A stretch of DNA of 64,000 nt. Origin: Avibacterium volantium_A (GTDB lineage: Bacteria; Pseudomonadota; Gammaproteobacteria; Enterobacterales; Pasteurellaceae). This document shows, in pieces, positions 53,293-62,711 of the stretch. Numbering within the stretch: the first letter of the stretch is position 1; each line of letters opens with the position of its first letter. The notes beneath the pieces are model-generated. The model was not told the DNA's origin, did not search any database, and was given only the letters and a program-made list of their open reading frames with translations. Location: positions 42,003-106,002 of the forward strand of contig NZ_JBMMGT010000005.1 in the NCBI RefSeq assembly GCF_049366555.1, in the 5' to 3' direction. A program made the translations under genes and the position numbers.

Positions 53293-54582
53293 CTATATAT
53301 CCTTTCTTAAGGACACCATCAGCTGGTCAATTTTAAAATTCTCGGTGTCGATAATTTCAAATTTATATTTGTCGTATAGCACAAAATCGGTTTTTTTCGG
53401 GATTTTGCGTAGCATATACATCATAAATCCGCCGATGGTTTCGTAGTTTTCCGCATCAGGGAACGCTTCGATTTCTAAAGCGCGCATTACATATTCTAAA
53501 GGGGTTGCGCCGTCAATCAGCCACGAACTTTCGTCACGGCGGACGATTTGCTCTTCTTCACTCGACACCAATTCGCCCATTACGATGCTCATCACGTCAT
53601 TTAAAGTAACAATGCCCACCACTAAGGCATATTCATTGACGATCACGGCAAAATCTTCGCCCGCAGATTTAAACAGTTCCAGCACTTCAAATAGGGATAA
53701 GGTATCTGGGATAAACAAGGGCTTACGCAGAATACGCTGATCCGTGAGAGAAACCTGCTGCTCTTGCAAATACAAGGTGAGCAAACTGTGCGATTCAATA
53801 TAGCCTAAAATTTTATCTAGCCCATTATCGCAAATCAGCAATTTAGAATGGGGGTTAGATTTAATGGTTGCTATCACTTTTTCGCGATCAAAAGTGCGGT
53901 CTAAAAAAACGATATTTTCGCGCGTGGTCATTGTGGAAGTGACCGTACGTTCTTGCATATCGAAAATATTTTCAATCAAATAATGTTCTTGCGCTTTTAG
54001 CACGCCCGCCTCTGCCCCTGCGTCCATCAGCGCCACAATATCTTCGGGGGTCAGGTTATCTTCTCGCACGGTAGAAATACGCAATAAGCCAAATACGCCA
54101 TTGGCAATAGCGTCAAACAGCCACACGATAGGCTTAAATAAGAAAATGCAAAACAGCATAATGCGCACAGTACGCAACGCAACAGCTTCGGGATTGGTCA
54201 TTGCAAGGCGTTTAGGAATCAGATCCGCCAGCAGAATAAACGCAATGGTTACAATGGCAAAAGACAACCAAGACGCGGCACTTTGCAACCATTCTGCGTG
54301 GCTATATTGGGCAAGTAATTTTTCCAGTACAGGACTAATGGCACTTTCGCCAATCACCCCGCCTAAAATTGCCACCATATTCAAGCCAATTTGCACCACG
54401 GTGATAAATCGCCCTGGTTGTGCTTGCAGTTGCAGCACTAATCTTGCTCGCTCATCACCTTCATTTTCAAGGCTTTGTAGCTTTAACTTTCTTGCCCCTG
54501 CGAGGGAAATTTCTGCGGAAGAAATCACCGCACTTATGCCAATTAAGGCAGCCAAACTTAATATTGCTTCAAATAATCCCAT
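53293..54582 (-). CDS. CNNM/CorC-family membrane protein (YtfL/PaeA-like)
   Basis: The 429-residue protein has an N-terminal DUF21 membrane domain (about 1-190; FEAILSLAALIGISAVISSAEISLAGARKLKL), two CBS domains (about 215-340) and a C-terminal CorC_HlyC domain (VRRDESSWLIDGATPLEYVMRAL). E. coli YtfL (PaeA) is the closest family type and exports polyamines; other relatives act in Mg/Co resistance. The old label 'hemolysin' is not supported by the fold. Confidence 0.85.
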   Translation of the reverse strand: MGLFEAILSLAALIGISAVISSAEISLAGARKLKLQSLENEGDERARLVLQLQAQPGRFITVVQIGLNMVAILGGVIGESAISPVLEKLLAQYSHAEWLQSAASWLSFAIVTIAFILLADLIPKRLAMTNPEAVALRTVRIMLFCIFLFKPIVWLFDAIANGVFGLLRISTVREDNLTPEDIVALMDAGAEAGVLKAQEHYLIENIFDMQERTVTSTMTTRENIVFLDRTFDREKVIATIKSNPHSKLLICDNGLDKILGYIESHSLLTLYLQEQQVSLTDQRILRKPLFIPDTLSLFEVLELFKSAGEDFAVIVNEYALVVGIVTLNDVMSIVMGELVSSEEEQIVRRDESSWLIDGATPLEYVMRALEIEAFPDAENYETIGGFMMYMLRKIPKKTDFVLYDKYKFEIIDTENFKIDQLMVSLRKDI

Positions 54583-54648
54583 TTTTATTATCCTTAGACA
54601 AAAAATGGTGCATCACAAGATACACCACTTTCACCTTATTTTTGATGC

Positions 54649-55176
54649 TTATCGTTCGCTATCAAACCAACCACGCACAAATTGGATTGAGAAAAACAGC
54701 GTAATCAACAAGAAGAAGTAAAACACATAAGACAAAATCGGGTAAGACGCGCCTTCATCTAACGTTACTTCTTTGATTGATGTAGCATTACGGAATTCAT
54801 CAAATAACACTAAACGCCAGCCATAATATTTCACTTGCACTAATTTATGTTCCACCGCAAAACTTTGCGCTTTGGCTTGTAAATCTGCCGAACCAAATTT
54901 GAAATAGAACGGAAAGCCCCAGCGTGTATCTTCATTGCGGTACACCATAACCTTATCTTCATTCGGTTTTTGTGTATAAATATAATACACATCACGAGTT
55001 GGGCCGTCTGCTGGATTGGATTTCGTGATTGGGCCATCTTTGTCCACACGTTTTACTTCCACCCCAGTAACGCGCGTTACGTCATAATGCGGGGCAACGT
55101 AGTTCACAAGGGCAAACAAAAAACCGTGGAATAAAAAGATGATCAAAATGAAAAAATATTTAAAAAAGCGGCGCAT
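54649..55176 (-). CDS. DUF1523-family membrane protein
   Basis: The 175-residue protein has a hydrophobic segment at each end (about 8-28 and 148-168) and a periplasmic middle part with VKRVDKDGPITKSNPADGPTRDVYYIYTQKP and MVYRNEDTRWGFPFYFKFGSADLQAKAQSF, the DUF1523 signature. Function is unknown. It is coded between the CorC/CNNM gene and tatD on the same strand. Confidence 0.8.
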   Translation of the reverse strand: MRRFFKYFFILIIFLFHGFLFALVNYVAPHYDVTRVTGVEVKRVDKDGPITKSNPADGPTRDVYYIYTQKPNEDKVMVYRNEDTRWGFPFYFKFGSADLQAKAQSFAVEHKLVQVKYYGWRLVLFDEFRNATSIKEVTLDEGASYPILSYVFYFFLLITLFFSIQFVRGWFDSER

Positions 55177-55204
55177 TGTTTCTTCCTCCTACTTTAGTGA
55201 TGCT

Positions 55205-55987
55205 TTATTGTACCTGAATTTTGAACAAACGCTCAAAATTTTGTGTGGTGATTTGGGCAAATTCCTCGCTAGAAAGCCCTTTTAAGGTTGCCACATAATC
55301 GCACACTTCTCGGGTATAAGCTGGTTGATTTTGTTTACCACGATAAGGCACGGGGGCAAGATAAGGGCTATCGGTTTCCACCAGCAGGCGATCTAACGGC
55401 ACTTGACGCACCACTTCACGTAGTTCTTCGGCATTTCTAAAAGTAATAATGCCTGAAATGGAAATGTAAAAACCCAGATCAAGTGCTTGTTTTGCCATTT
55501 CCCAATTTTCCGTAAAACAATGCAAAACACCACCGCACTTTTGTGCATTATTTTCTTTCAACAGCGCAATGGTATCTTCTCTTGCGGCGCGCGTATGCAC
55601 AATAATCGGCTTGTTTAACGCATTCGCCACGCCAATTTGCGCGGCGAACACTGATTGCTGTTGGGCTTTATTTTCCACACTGTAATAATAATCCAAGCCC
55701 ATTTCCCCAATGGCGATAACTTTATCGTCTTGTGCCAATTTTAATAGGCGATCAGCGTCAAAGGGTTCATCATCTAAATCTAGCGGGTGAACTCCGCAAG
55801 CCAGCGAAATTTCAGAAAACGGTTTTAAGGTATCGTACATTTGCTCAAAACGTTTTAAGGTTACCCCCACCGCAAGCAAATGCTGCACGCCACGTTGCTT
55901 GGCTTTTTGCACCACATCGGCAACATTTTGGTGTAAGTTTTCATAATCTAATGCGTCTAAATGACAATGACTATCTACAATAAACAT
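55205..55987 (-). CDS. ycfH: TatD-family metal-dependent hydrolase (YcfH)
   Basis: This 260-residue TIM-barrel nuclease-type hydrolase has the metal ligands in DSHCHLDALD (His, His), GEMGLDYYY (Glu), IIVHTRAAREDT (His), LHCFTENWEMA (His) and VETDSPYLAPVPYRGK (Asp). TatD proteins act in DNA repair or turnover of D-amino-acylated products; the YcfH role is not well defined. It follows holB by nine bases, the mltG-tmk-holB-ycfH order of E. coli. Confidence 0.92.
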   Translation of the reverse strand: MFIVDSHCHLDALDYENLHQNVADVVQKAKQRGVQHLLAVGVTLKRFEQMYDTLKPFSEISLACGVHPLDLDDEPFDADRLLKLAQDDKVIAIGEMGLDYYYSVENKAQQQSVFAAQIGVANALNKPIIVHTRAAREDTIALLKENNAQKCGGVLHCFTENWEMAKQALDLGFYISISGIITFRNAEELREVVRQVPLDRLLVETDSPYLAPVPYRGKQNQPAYTREVCDYVATLKGLSSEEFAQITTQNFERLFKIQVQ

Positions 55988-55996
55988 TTTACTTTC

Positions 55997-56995
55997 CTAA
56001 TAATTTTGTTCGGGTTCAAAAACCTCTGTAATCAGGCGTGTTAAGCCATCAAGCAAGATAATTTCTTGATTCACGCCATTAATTTGTAATAAATCCGACC
56101 GCACTTGTTGCATAATTTGGCTGGCTTTTAGCAACCCTTGCGCACTCTGCCTTTGATTAAAGCGGGCAATGGCTTGTAGAAAATCCGCCAGCACCCACTG
56201 TTCAGGCACATTCAGCTTTATTTTCAACGCATCACTCAAAAAGGCACTGAGCCAATCTAACTGTTGAAATAAAATTTCTTTTTCAAAGTGAGGTAATAAT
56301 TCCAGCGGCGAACGGCGCATATAAAACTGCCAAAATTGACGCAACAACTGCTTGCGCTTTTCCAATAATTCTTGCTGTAACATATCCAACGCAGAAAGAG
56401 GACGACCGTGAGAAACCTCAAGTGCGGTGCGAATTTCTTCGATTTTTCCTACATTCTGTGTTTCTAGCCAAGCCAAAGCTTCCGCTTCAGGCGGATTTGG
56501 AATAAGCCAAGGTTGGCTACGGCTATAAATTGTCGCCAACAAACTGGCTGAAAGATCTGCTTGAAGCAGGAAATAAGTTTGCTCAGTGGGTTCCTCCAAG
56601 GTTTTCAGCAACGCATTCGCCGCAGATTCCGTCAGGCGATCCACCTGTTTAATCATTACAACTTTATTGCCACCCTGCTGTGAACGCTGCGCGACTTTTT
56701 CATTCACTTCACGCACTTGGTCAATGCCAATATCCTTATTTTCAATAGGTTCAAGCAGATAAAAATCAGGGTGATTGCCTGCATTAAACAGCTGACAACT
56801 ATGGCACGCGCCACAAGGTTGGTTGCCCTTTGGCGATTGGCACATTAACCATTCCGCCACGCCTCGCACCAGTTCATCGCCACCAATGCCCTGCTCTGTT
56901 TTAAACAGCAAGGCGTGATGACCATAGCCCTGTTCAAAGGCGTTGATGATTTTGTCGTAATAAGGTTGCAACCAAGGATAGCGTAACATAAGCAT
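55997..56995 (-). CDS. holB: DNA polymerase III delta' subunit HolB
   Basis: HolB is a clamp-loader subunit. The 332-residue AAA+ protein has the zinc-binding CGACHSCQLFNAGNHPDF segment and the NALLKTLEEPTEQTYFLL sensor region. It lacks a proper Walker A, as expected for delta'. It starts at TAATG from tmk. Uptake signals are inside the gene. Confidence 0.95.
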   Translation of the reverse strand: MLMLRYPWLQPYYDKIINAFEQGYGHHALLFKTEQGIGGDELVRGVAEWLMCQSPKGNQPCGACHSCQLFNAGNHPDFYLLEPIENKDIGIDQVREVNEKVAQRSQQGGNKVVMIKQVDRLTESAANALLKTLEEPTEQTYFLLQADLSASLLATIYSRSQPWLIPNPPEAEALAWLETQNVGKIEEIRTALEVSHGRPLSALDMLQQELLEKRKQLLRQFWQFYMRRSPLELLPHFEKEILFQQLDWLSAFLSDALKIKLNVPEQWVLADFLQAIARFNQRQSAQGLLKASQIMQQVRSDLLQINGVNQEIILLDGLTRLITEVFEPEQNY

Positions 56996-57624
56996 TATTG
57001 ATGATTTTTAACGAAATTTAGCACCGCACTTTGAATATCGGCACGCACTTGCTCAATGGGCTGTTCAGCGTTGATGACAACCGCATTCGGATCTTGCTGT
57101 ACCAATTCCAAATAACGGCGGCGGGTGCGTTGGAAAAAGGCGATTTCCTGTTGCTCAATGCGATCCAACTCGCCACGCCCTCTAGCTCGCGCCAAGCCGA
57201 TTTCAGGATCGAGATCTAAATATAACGTGAGATCAGGCGAGAAATCCCCTAACACCGTTTGCTTTAAGGATTGCAACAGTTGTGCATCAATTTGTCGCCC
57301 GCCCCCTTGATAGGCTTGGGAAGATAAATCGTGGCGATCGGCCACCACCCATTTACCTGTAGCAAGAGCGGGTTTAATCACATTTTCCACCAGCTGAATA
57401 CGCGCGGCATAAAGCATTAACAGTTCCGCCTTATCGGTTACGGGTTCTTCCGTTTCATATTTGATCAAATGACGTAATTTCTCCGCCAACGGTGTGCCAC
57501 CGGGTTCACGGGTAAACACCACATCATCAATGCCTTCGCGAGTTAGTACTTCCACAATGGCATCACGCGCGGTGGTTTTGCCTGCCCCTTCTAGCCCTTC
57601 GATCACAATAAATTTGCCAGTCAT
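56995..57624 (-). CDS. tmk: Thymidylate kinase Tmk
   Basis: Tmk phosphorylates dTMP to dTDP. From the ATG at 57624 it has 209 residues: MTGKFIVIEGLEGAGKTTARDAI (P-loop), FTREPGGTPLAEKLR, DRHDLSSQAYQGGGR, and a type II LID region RARGRGELDRIEQQ. The open frame reaches upstream to 57825 but the extra residues overlap mltG and do not fit the family. It starts one base after mltG ends. Confidence 0.97.
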   Translation of the reverse strand: MTGKFIVIEGLEGAGKTTARDAIVEVLTREGIDDVVFTREPGGTPLAEKLRHLIKYETEEPVTDKAELLMLYAARIQLVENVIKPALATGKWVVADRHDLSSQAYQGGGRQIDAQLLQSLKQTVLGDFSPDLTLYLDLDPEIGLARARGRGELDRIEQQEIAFFQRTRRRYLELVQQDPNAVVINAEQPIEQVRADIQSAVLNFVKNHQ

Positions 57625-57625
57625 A

Positions 57626-58660
57626 TTATTTCCCACTTTTTTGTTGGCGATACCAACGCAGATATTCTTGCACTGCTTGATTATGTTGTTGCAAGGTTTG
57701 GCTAAATTTATGCCCGCCCGTGCCGTCCGCAACGAAATAGAGGAATGTGGTTTTCTCAGGGTGAGCCACTGCTTGCAAGGCGCTTTCTGTCGGCATTGCA
57801 ATTGGCGTAGGCGGCAAGCCGTCAATCACATAGGTGTTGTATGGCGTGGCTTCTTCCAAATCCTTACGGCGAATATTGCCATTATAACGCTCACCCATTC
57901 CGTAAATCACGGTTGGGTCGGTTTGCAATTTCATCTTTTTATTCAAGCGGTTAATGAACACAGAAGCCACTTTGCCACGCTCATCATTCAACGCGGTTTC
58001 ACGCTCAACAATGGAAGCCAAAATCAGCATTTCATAGGCATTTTTTAACGGCAAATTAGCATCGCGCGCTGCCCACGTTTTTTCTAATAAGGCTTTCATA
58101 CGATCTGCCGCCCGTTTCAATAATGCCAGATCGCTCGATTTCGGTGTATAGCTATAAGTGTCAGGATACAGCCAACCTTCAATTTTATGCGGTAAATCCG
58201 CCGGCAAATCCAATAATTGATAAATTTCTTCTTCCGTTTTATCTGCCAAAGTTTGTTGCAAATAAGGGGCTTTCGCCAACGTTTTACGCCAGGTTTTGAA
58301 GGTATCCCCTTCTAAAAAACGCACATTCAGTTGCACTTCTTTACCGCTATTTAAACGTTGCAACAAATCCGCCACCGTCTTCACACCCTCAAGGGAATAG
58401 GTCCCCGCCTTGATTTTATTTAACTCGGGCTTGAGCTTTAACAACCACGGCAAATAGGTGGCATCATCAACCAGTTTTTCTTGCTCCAACAGCTTCGCTA
58501 ATTTCGCCCCCGTCGTGCCACGCTCCACCGTTAATAACTGCTCCGCCTGCACATTCACAGGGTGCTGCACCCATTGCGTTAAGTGCTGATAACCCCAAAG
58601 CGCCGCCCCACCAATCAAGAGCAACAAAAACAAAAGAAAAAGGAAAAATTTTTTCATCAT
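57626..58660 (-). CDS. mltG: Endolytic murein transglycosylase MltG
   Basis: MltG cuts nascent glycan strands and releases an end anchored to the membrane. The 344-residue bitopic protein has one N-terminal membrane helix (MMKKFFLFLLFLLLLIGGAALW), a LysM-like part and the YceG domain with ILASIVERETALNDERGKVASVFINRLNKKMKLQTDPTVIYGMGERYNG, where the catalytic Glu is in VERETA. First gene of mltG-tmk-holB-ycfH. Confidence 0.96.
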   Translation of the reverse strand: MMKKFFLFLLFLLLLIGGAALWGYQHLTQWVQHPVNVQAEQLLTVERGTTGAKLAKLLEQEKLVDDATYLPWLLKLKPELNKIKAGTYSLEGVKTVADLLQRLNSGKEVQLNVRFLEGDTFKTWRKTLAKAPYLQQTLADKTEEEIYQLLDLPADLPHKIEGWLYPDTYSYTPKSSDLALLKRAADRMKALLEKTWAARDANLPLKNAYEMLILASIVERETALNDERGKVASVFINRLNKKMKLQTDPTVIYGMGERYNGNIRRKDLEEATPYNTYVIDGLPPTPIAMPTESALQAVAHPEKTTFLYFVADGTGGHKFSQTLQQHNQAVQEYLRWYRQQKSGK

Positions 58661-58747
58661 CGATCCATCATCAAAAAATTGATGGCAAGTGTATCACAGA
58701 CGGGCAAATTTTCAGAATGTTATAAAAAAACAAGAATAGGGTAAAAC

Positions 58748-58790
58748 AAAGTGCGGTGGAAAAATTCATAAAATTTTTCCACCGCACTTT
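58748..58790. terminator. Terminator of serA made of paired uptake signals
   Basis: A perfect 19-base inverted repeat: AAAGTGCGGTGGAAAAATT (58748-58766) and AATTTTTCCACCGCACTTT (58772-58790), loop of five. Each arm carries an uptake signal, and T runs flank both sides. Confidence 0.8.
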
Positions 58791-58831
58791 TCTTTTTTCG
58801 TTAAGCTTAAGATTTAAAGCTTAACAAACGA

Positions 58832-60064
58832 TTAATACAACACCCTCGCACGAATCGTGCCTTCGATTTCACGCAGTTGTTGTAACAACTCGGAGCAATC
58901 ATCAGTTTCCACATCAATAACCACATAACCAATTTTCGGATCGGTTTGTAGGTATTGGGCGGCAATGTTGATATTTGCACCGACAAAAATTTGGTTGATT
59001 TGGTTTAACACACCTGGGCGATTTTCGTGAATGTGCAACAAGCGTTTTGTTCCGCTATGCCCAGGCAAGGACACTTCAGGGAAATTCACCGCAGAAAGTG
59101 TTGAGCCGTTGTCGGAATATTTCACAAATTTGCTTGCCACTTCCGTACCGATATTTTCTTGGGCTTCCGCCGTTGAGCCACCAATATGTGGGGTGAGAAT
59201 TACGTTATCTAAACCGCGTAACGGTGATACAAATTCTTCATTGATAAAAGCAGGTTCAACAGGGAACACATCTAACGCTGCCCCTCGCAACTTGCCCGCT
59301 TTTAGGGCTTGTGCTAGGGCATCAATGTCCACCACCGTACCACGGGCGGCGTTAATTAAAATGCTCCCTTCTTTAAGCTGGGCGATACGCTCGGCATTCA
59401 TTAAATTTATCGTAGAGGCATTTTCAGGCACGTGCAAAGAAATCACATCGCAGCTGGCAAGTAATTCTTTTAATGAGCCTACCTGCTGTGCGTTACCCAA
59501 TGGCAATTTGGTTTCAACATCATAAAAATAGACATTCATACCTAGCGATTCCGCAATGATACTGAGCTGTGAGCCAATGTGTCCGTAACCAACAATCCCT
59601 AATTTTTTGCCGCGCACTTCGTGTGAGCCTGTGGCAGATTTGTTCCATAAACCACGATGCACTTCCGCATTGGCTTGCGGTACATTACGCATTAAGAGCA
59701 AAATTTCGCCTAGCACCAATTCTGCCACCGAGCGAGTATTAGAAAATGGTGCATTGAACACGGGGATACCACGCATTTTTGCTGCTTCAAGATCCACTTG
59801 GTTGGTGCCGATACAAAAACAGCCCACAGCAATGAGTTTGTTGGCACATTCCAATACATCAGCGGTTAAATGCGTGCGTGAGCGAATGCCTAAGAAATGC
59901 GCATCTTTGATCACTTCTTTTAATTCTTCTGGCTCAAGGGCTTTTTTATGATATTCAATATTAGTGTAGCCTGCGGCATTTAGCACATCAACGGCATTTT
60001 TATGTACGCCCTCAAGCAGTACAAATTTAATTTTAGACTTATCCAGTGAAACTTTGGTTGTCAT
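58832..60064 (-). CDS. serA: D-3-phosphoglycerate dehydrogenase SerA
   Basis: SerA makes 3-phosphohydroxypyruvate, the first step of serine synthesis. From the ATG at 60064 (GGAG) it has 410 residues, like E. coli. It has the NAD Rossmann motif LGIVGYGHIGSQLSIIAESLGMNVYFYD, a catalytic TPHIGGSTAEAQENIG segment and a C-terminal ACT domain (LHIHENRPGVLNQINQIFVGANINIAAQYLQTD) for serine feedback. It is 21 bases after rpiA, a linkage also seen in E. coli (rpiA-serA). Confidence 0.97.
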   Translation of the reverse strand: MTTKVSLDKSKIKFVLLEGVHKNAVDVLNAAGYTNIEYHKKALEPEELKEVIKDAHFLGIRSRTHLTADVLECANKLIAVGCFCIGTNQVDLEAAKMRGIPVFNAPFSNTRSVAELVLGEILLLMRNVPQANAEVHRGLWNKSATGSHEVRGKKLGIVGYGHIGSQLSIIAESLGMNVYFYDVETKLPLGNAQQVGSLKELLASCDVISLHVPENASTINLMNAERIAQLKEGSILINAARGTVVDIDALAQALKAGKLRGAALDVFPVEPAFINEEFVSPLRGLDNVILTPHIGGSTAEAQENIGTEVASKFVKYSDNGSTLSAVNFPEVSLPGHSGTKRLLHIHENRPGVLNQINQIFVGANINIAAQYLQTDPKIGYVVIDVETDDCSELLQQLREIEGTIRARVLY

Positions 60065-60085
60065 TTTGCTCTCCATAATCAAAAA

Positions 60086-60745
60086 TTATTCAATAATTTC
60101 TGTACCTTGTGGTGTGCCGACAATCACAATATCCGCACCACGCAAGGCAAAAATTCCGTTGGTAACCACACCTGCCACGTTATTTAAGGTTTTTTCCATT
60201 TCGATTGGATTTAAAATTGGGAAATTATACACATCTAAAATCACGTTGCCGTTATCAGTTACCACGCCTTCACGGTATTCTGGTGCGCCACCAAGGCTGA
60301 CCAATTTACGCCCCACCTGCGAGCGCGCCATTGGGATCACTTCCACCGGCAAAGCAAAGGTTGAGCCTAGCACGTCCACTTGTTTGCTTTGATCCACAAT
60401 ACAGATAAATTTTTTCGCCAGTGCGGCAACAATTTTTTCTCGCGTTAATGCCGCGCCGCCCCCTTTGATCATCATTTTTTGTGGGTTGATTTCATCAGCA
60501 CCATCAACATAAATATCCAAACTTGACACTTCATTGGCACTAAATACTTCAATGCCTTGTTTTCTCAACAATTCTTCTGATGCTTTAGAGGCCGCCACAG
60601 CCCCTTTAATTTCATCTTTCATTGCACCAAGGGCTTCAATAAAACAATTTACCGTTGAGCCACTGCCTACGCCCACAATCGTATCCGGTTTAACATATTG
60701 CAATGCTACTTGTGCAGCTTGCTTTTTCATTGCGAGTTGATCCAT
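60086..60745 (-). CDS. rpiA: Ribose-5-phosphate isomerase A
   Basis: RpiA interconverts ribulose-5-phosphate and ribose-5-phosphate in the pentose-phosphate pathway. From the ATG at 60745 (MDQLAMKKQAAQ) it has 219 residues. GVGSGSTVNCFIEAL, YVDGADEINP and IKGGGAALTREKIVA are the substrate loops. The GGGAAAG site precedes the chosen start; a longer frame exists to 60760. Upstream of serA in one operon. Confidence 0.97.
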   Translation of the reverse strand: MDQLAMKKQAAQVALQYVKPDTIVGVGSGSTVNCFIEALGAMKDEIKGAVAASKASEELLRKQGIEVFSANEVSSLDIYVDGADEINPQKMMIKGGGAALTREKIVAALAKKFICIVDQSKQVDVLGSTFALPVEVIPMARSQVGRKLVSLGGAPEYREGVVTDNGNVILDVYNFPILNPIEMEKTLNNVAGVVTNGIFALRGADIVIVGTPQGTEIIE

Positions 60746-60847
60746 ATTCTTTCCCTTCATTGATAAAATCAGTGTTCAAATTTGCTATAAGTAAACGTTT
60801 GCGAATAAGGCATCTACTTTAATCCCATTCACGGGCAGATACAAGCC

Positions 60848-62008
60848 CTATTCGGGTAAAAACTCTGTTAACAATTCGTTTAAAAACAACTTACCTTGCT
60901 CGGTGATTTGCCAAGTGCGGTGGTTTTCTTGAATATATTTTTGTGATTTCGCCCAATCAATTTGTTCTGCGATGACATCACAGGATAATCCCGTCAAATT
61001 CTCAAACTCAATTTTGGGCACTGGTTCAAGCAAGCGAAAACGGTTCATAAAGAATTCAAAAGGACGCTCATCAAGGGGGATTGGCTTTTCTTCATATAAA
61101 TATTCCCCACGCATATAGCCTTTCGGGTGCTTGGTTTTGGAAAAACGCAAAATATCGCCATTCGGGAAAGTCAATTTTCCGTGCGCGCCACAGCCTATCG
61201 CCAAATAATCGCCAAAGCGCCAATAATTCAGGTTATGCCGACACTGATCACCAGCTTTGGCATAGGCAGAGGTTTCATATTGCCCATAGCCTGCTTGGCT
61301 TAAAAGACGATGACCTTGCTCGAAAATATCCCATAGCGCGTCATCATCAGGCAATGTAGGCGGACGATAGGCGAACATTGTATTTGGCTCAATGGTGAGC
61401 TGATACCAAGAAAGATGGCTCGGCTCAAGGGCAATAGCTTGACGCAAATCATCTAGCGCTTGCGTAAGCGTTTGATTTGGTAAGCCGTGCATTAAATCTA
61501 AATTAATGCGTTTAAAACCCGCATCTTTTGCCATTTGCACCGCGCTTTTGGCTTCCTCAGAATTATGAATGCGCCCTAAGCGTTGCAATTTTTCATCATC
61601 AAAACTTTGTATGCCTAAAGAAAGGCGATTCACTCCTGCTTCCACATAGCCTGCAAAACGGCTCGCTTCTGCCGTGCCGGGGTTGGCTTCTAAGGTGATT
61701 TCAATATTTGGCGCAAAGGGAATTTGCTGTTCAATGCCTTGCAATAATTGCGCGATGCCTTGTGCTGAAAATAAACTTGGCGTGCCACCACCAATAAAAA
61801 TGGAATGTAGCGTTCGCTCACCAATGCTTGCTTGATAGCGTGCCAGATCTTGGCGTAAATCAGCCAACAAATGTGCGATATATTCCTGTTCGGGAATGCC
61901 GCCTTTTTGCGCGTGGGAATTGAAATCGCAATAAGGGCATTTTTGTACGCACCAAGGAATATGTACATAAAGGCTCAATGGCGGAAAAAGCGGCGGAAAA
62001 ACTTGCAT
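60848..62008 (-). CDS. hemW: Haem chaperone-like radical SAM protein HemW
   Basis: HemW was once called a coproporphyrinogen oxidase but in E. coli and Lactococcus acts as a haem chaperone. The 386-residue protein has the radical SAM motif PWCVQKCPYCDFNSH, then IFIGGGTPSLF, but lacks the extra Cys after the motif seen in HemN. It starts at TAATG from rdgB and completes the rdgB-hemW pair of E. coli (yggV-yggW). Confidence 0.94.
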   Translation of the reverse strand: MQVFPPLFPPLSLYVHIPWCVQKCPYCDFNSHAQKGGIPEQEYIAHLLADLRQDLARYQASIGERTLHSIFIGGGTPSLFSAQGIAQLLQGIEQQIPFAPNIEITLEANPGTAEASRFAGYVEAGVNRLSLGIQSFDDEKLQRLGRIHNSEEAKSAVQMAKDAGFKRINLDLMHGLPNQTLTQALDDLRQAIALEPSHLSWYQLTIEPNTMFAYRPPTLPDDDALWDIFEQGHRLLSQAGYGQYETSAYAKAGDQCRHNLNYWRFGDYLAIGCGAHGKLTFPNGDILRFSKTKHPKGYMRGEYLYEEKPIPLDERPFEFFMNRFRLLEPVPKIEFENLTGLSCDVIAEQIDWAKSQKYIQENHRTWQITEQGKLFLNELLTEFLPE

Positions 62009-62622
62009 TATTTTGACCGCTCTTTGGCTTGCAAGCGTGCTTTTAACACGCCTAATGCACGTGCGCGATGTGAGATTTGTTTCTTCTCTGGCGTATCAAG
62101 CTCGGCAAAAGTGCGGTCTTTTTCAGGATAGAAAAACAGGCTATCATAGCCAAAGCCATTCTCACCTTTTTCTTCAAAAGTGATTTCACCTGCGCATTCC
62201 CCCTCCGCAATAATCGGTGAAGGATCGGTTTCGTGTTGCAATAATACAATGCAGCTCACAAACTTTGCTTGGCGTTCGCCTACTGGCACGTTAGTTAATT
62301 TTTGTAATAACTTTTTACGATTTTCAGCATCGGCTTGCTCGCCATCAACACCTGCATAACGGGCGGAATATAGCCCCGGCTCACCATTGAGTGCATTCAC
62401 CACTAATCCGCTATCATCAGCAATGGCGGGCAAACCTGACATTTTGGCTGCATAACGCGCTTTCAACAAGGCATTTTCTACAAAAGTTAAGCCTGTTTCT
62501 TCGGGGCTTTCAATGCCTAAATCTGTTTGTGCGATCACTTCAAAGCCAAAATCTGCTAGCACATCGGCCATTTCCCGCACTTTGCCTTGATTACCCGTCG
62601 CAAGCACAATTTTTTGTTTCAT
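62008..62622 (-). CDS. rdgB: dITP/XTP pyrophosphatase RdgB
   Basis: RdgB removes deaminated purine nucleotides (dITP, XTP) from the pool. The 204-residue protein opens MKQKIVLATGNQGKVREMADVL; AIADDSGLVVNALNGEPGLYSARYAG and NGFGYDSLFF are the Ham1 signature. It is followed by hemW by overlap. Upstream lies a terminator and a possible small RNA. Confidence 0.96.
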   Translation of the reverse strand: MKQKIVLATGNQGKVREMADVLADFGFEVIAQTDLGIESPEETGLTFVENALLKARYAAKMSGLPAIADDSGLVVNALNGEPGLYSARYAGVDGEQADAENRKKLLQKLTNVPVGERQAKFVSCIVLLQHETDPSPIIAEGECAGEITFEEKGENGFGYDSLFFYPEKDRTFAELDTPEKKQISHRARALGVLKARLQAKERSK

Positions 62623-62636
62623 TGTTGATCCTTATA

Positions 62637-62668
62637 AAATAAAAAAGGGCGACCACTAAGTCGCCCTT
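62637..62668 (-). terminator. Terminator between comEA and rdgB
   Basis: GGGCGAC-CACTAA-GTCGCCC with a strong T run on the minus strand, ending about 15 bases before the rdgB start. It may end comEA transcripts or a small RNA. Confidence 0.85.
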
Positions 62669-62707
62669 GTAACACTCATTGAGAGGAAACCAGATAATGA
62701 TCTCCAT
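62637..62707 (-). ncRNA. Possible Fur-controlled small RNA upstream of rdgB
   Basis: A TATTAT -10 candidate at 62714-62719 (minus) would start a transcript near 62707 that ends in the terminator at 62637-62668, about 70 nt. A pyrimidine-rich stretch UUUCCUCUC in the middle is an anti-Shine-Dalgarno-like seed. The start overlaps a Fur-like box. This size and layout resemble RyhB-type RNAs. The -35 is poor, and the segment may simply be the rdgB leader or comEA 3' end. Confidence 0.35.
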
Positions 62708-62711
62708 TCAG
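62693..62711. promoter_or_regulatory. Fur-box-like sequence
   Basis: GATAATGATCTCCATTCAG matches 13 of 19 positions of the classic Fur consensus, with the left half (GATAATGAT) perfect. Confidence 0.4.

Noticed and set aside
57625..57825. N-terminal extension of tmk by 67 codons
   Set aside because: The extension overlaps mltG and has no family similarity; MTGKFIVIEGLEGAGKTT is the normal start.
60746..60847. Possible riboswitch upstream of rpiA-serA
   Set aside because: The gap is about 100 bases with no recognisable conserved core or paired structure.
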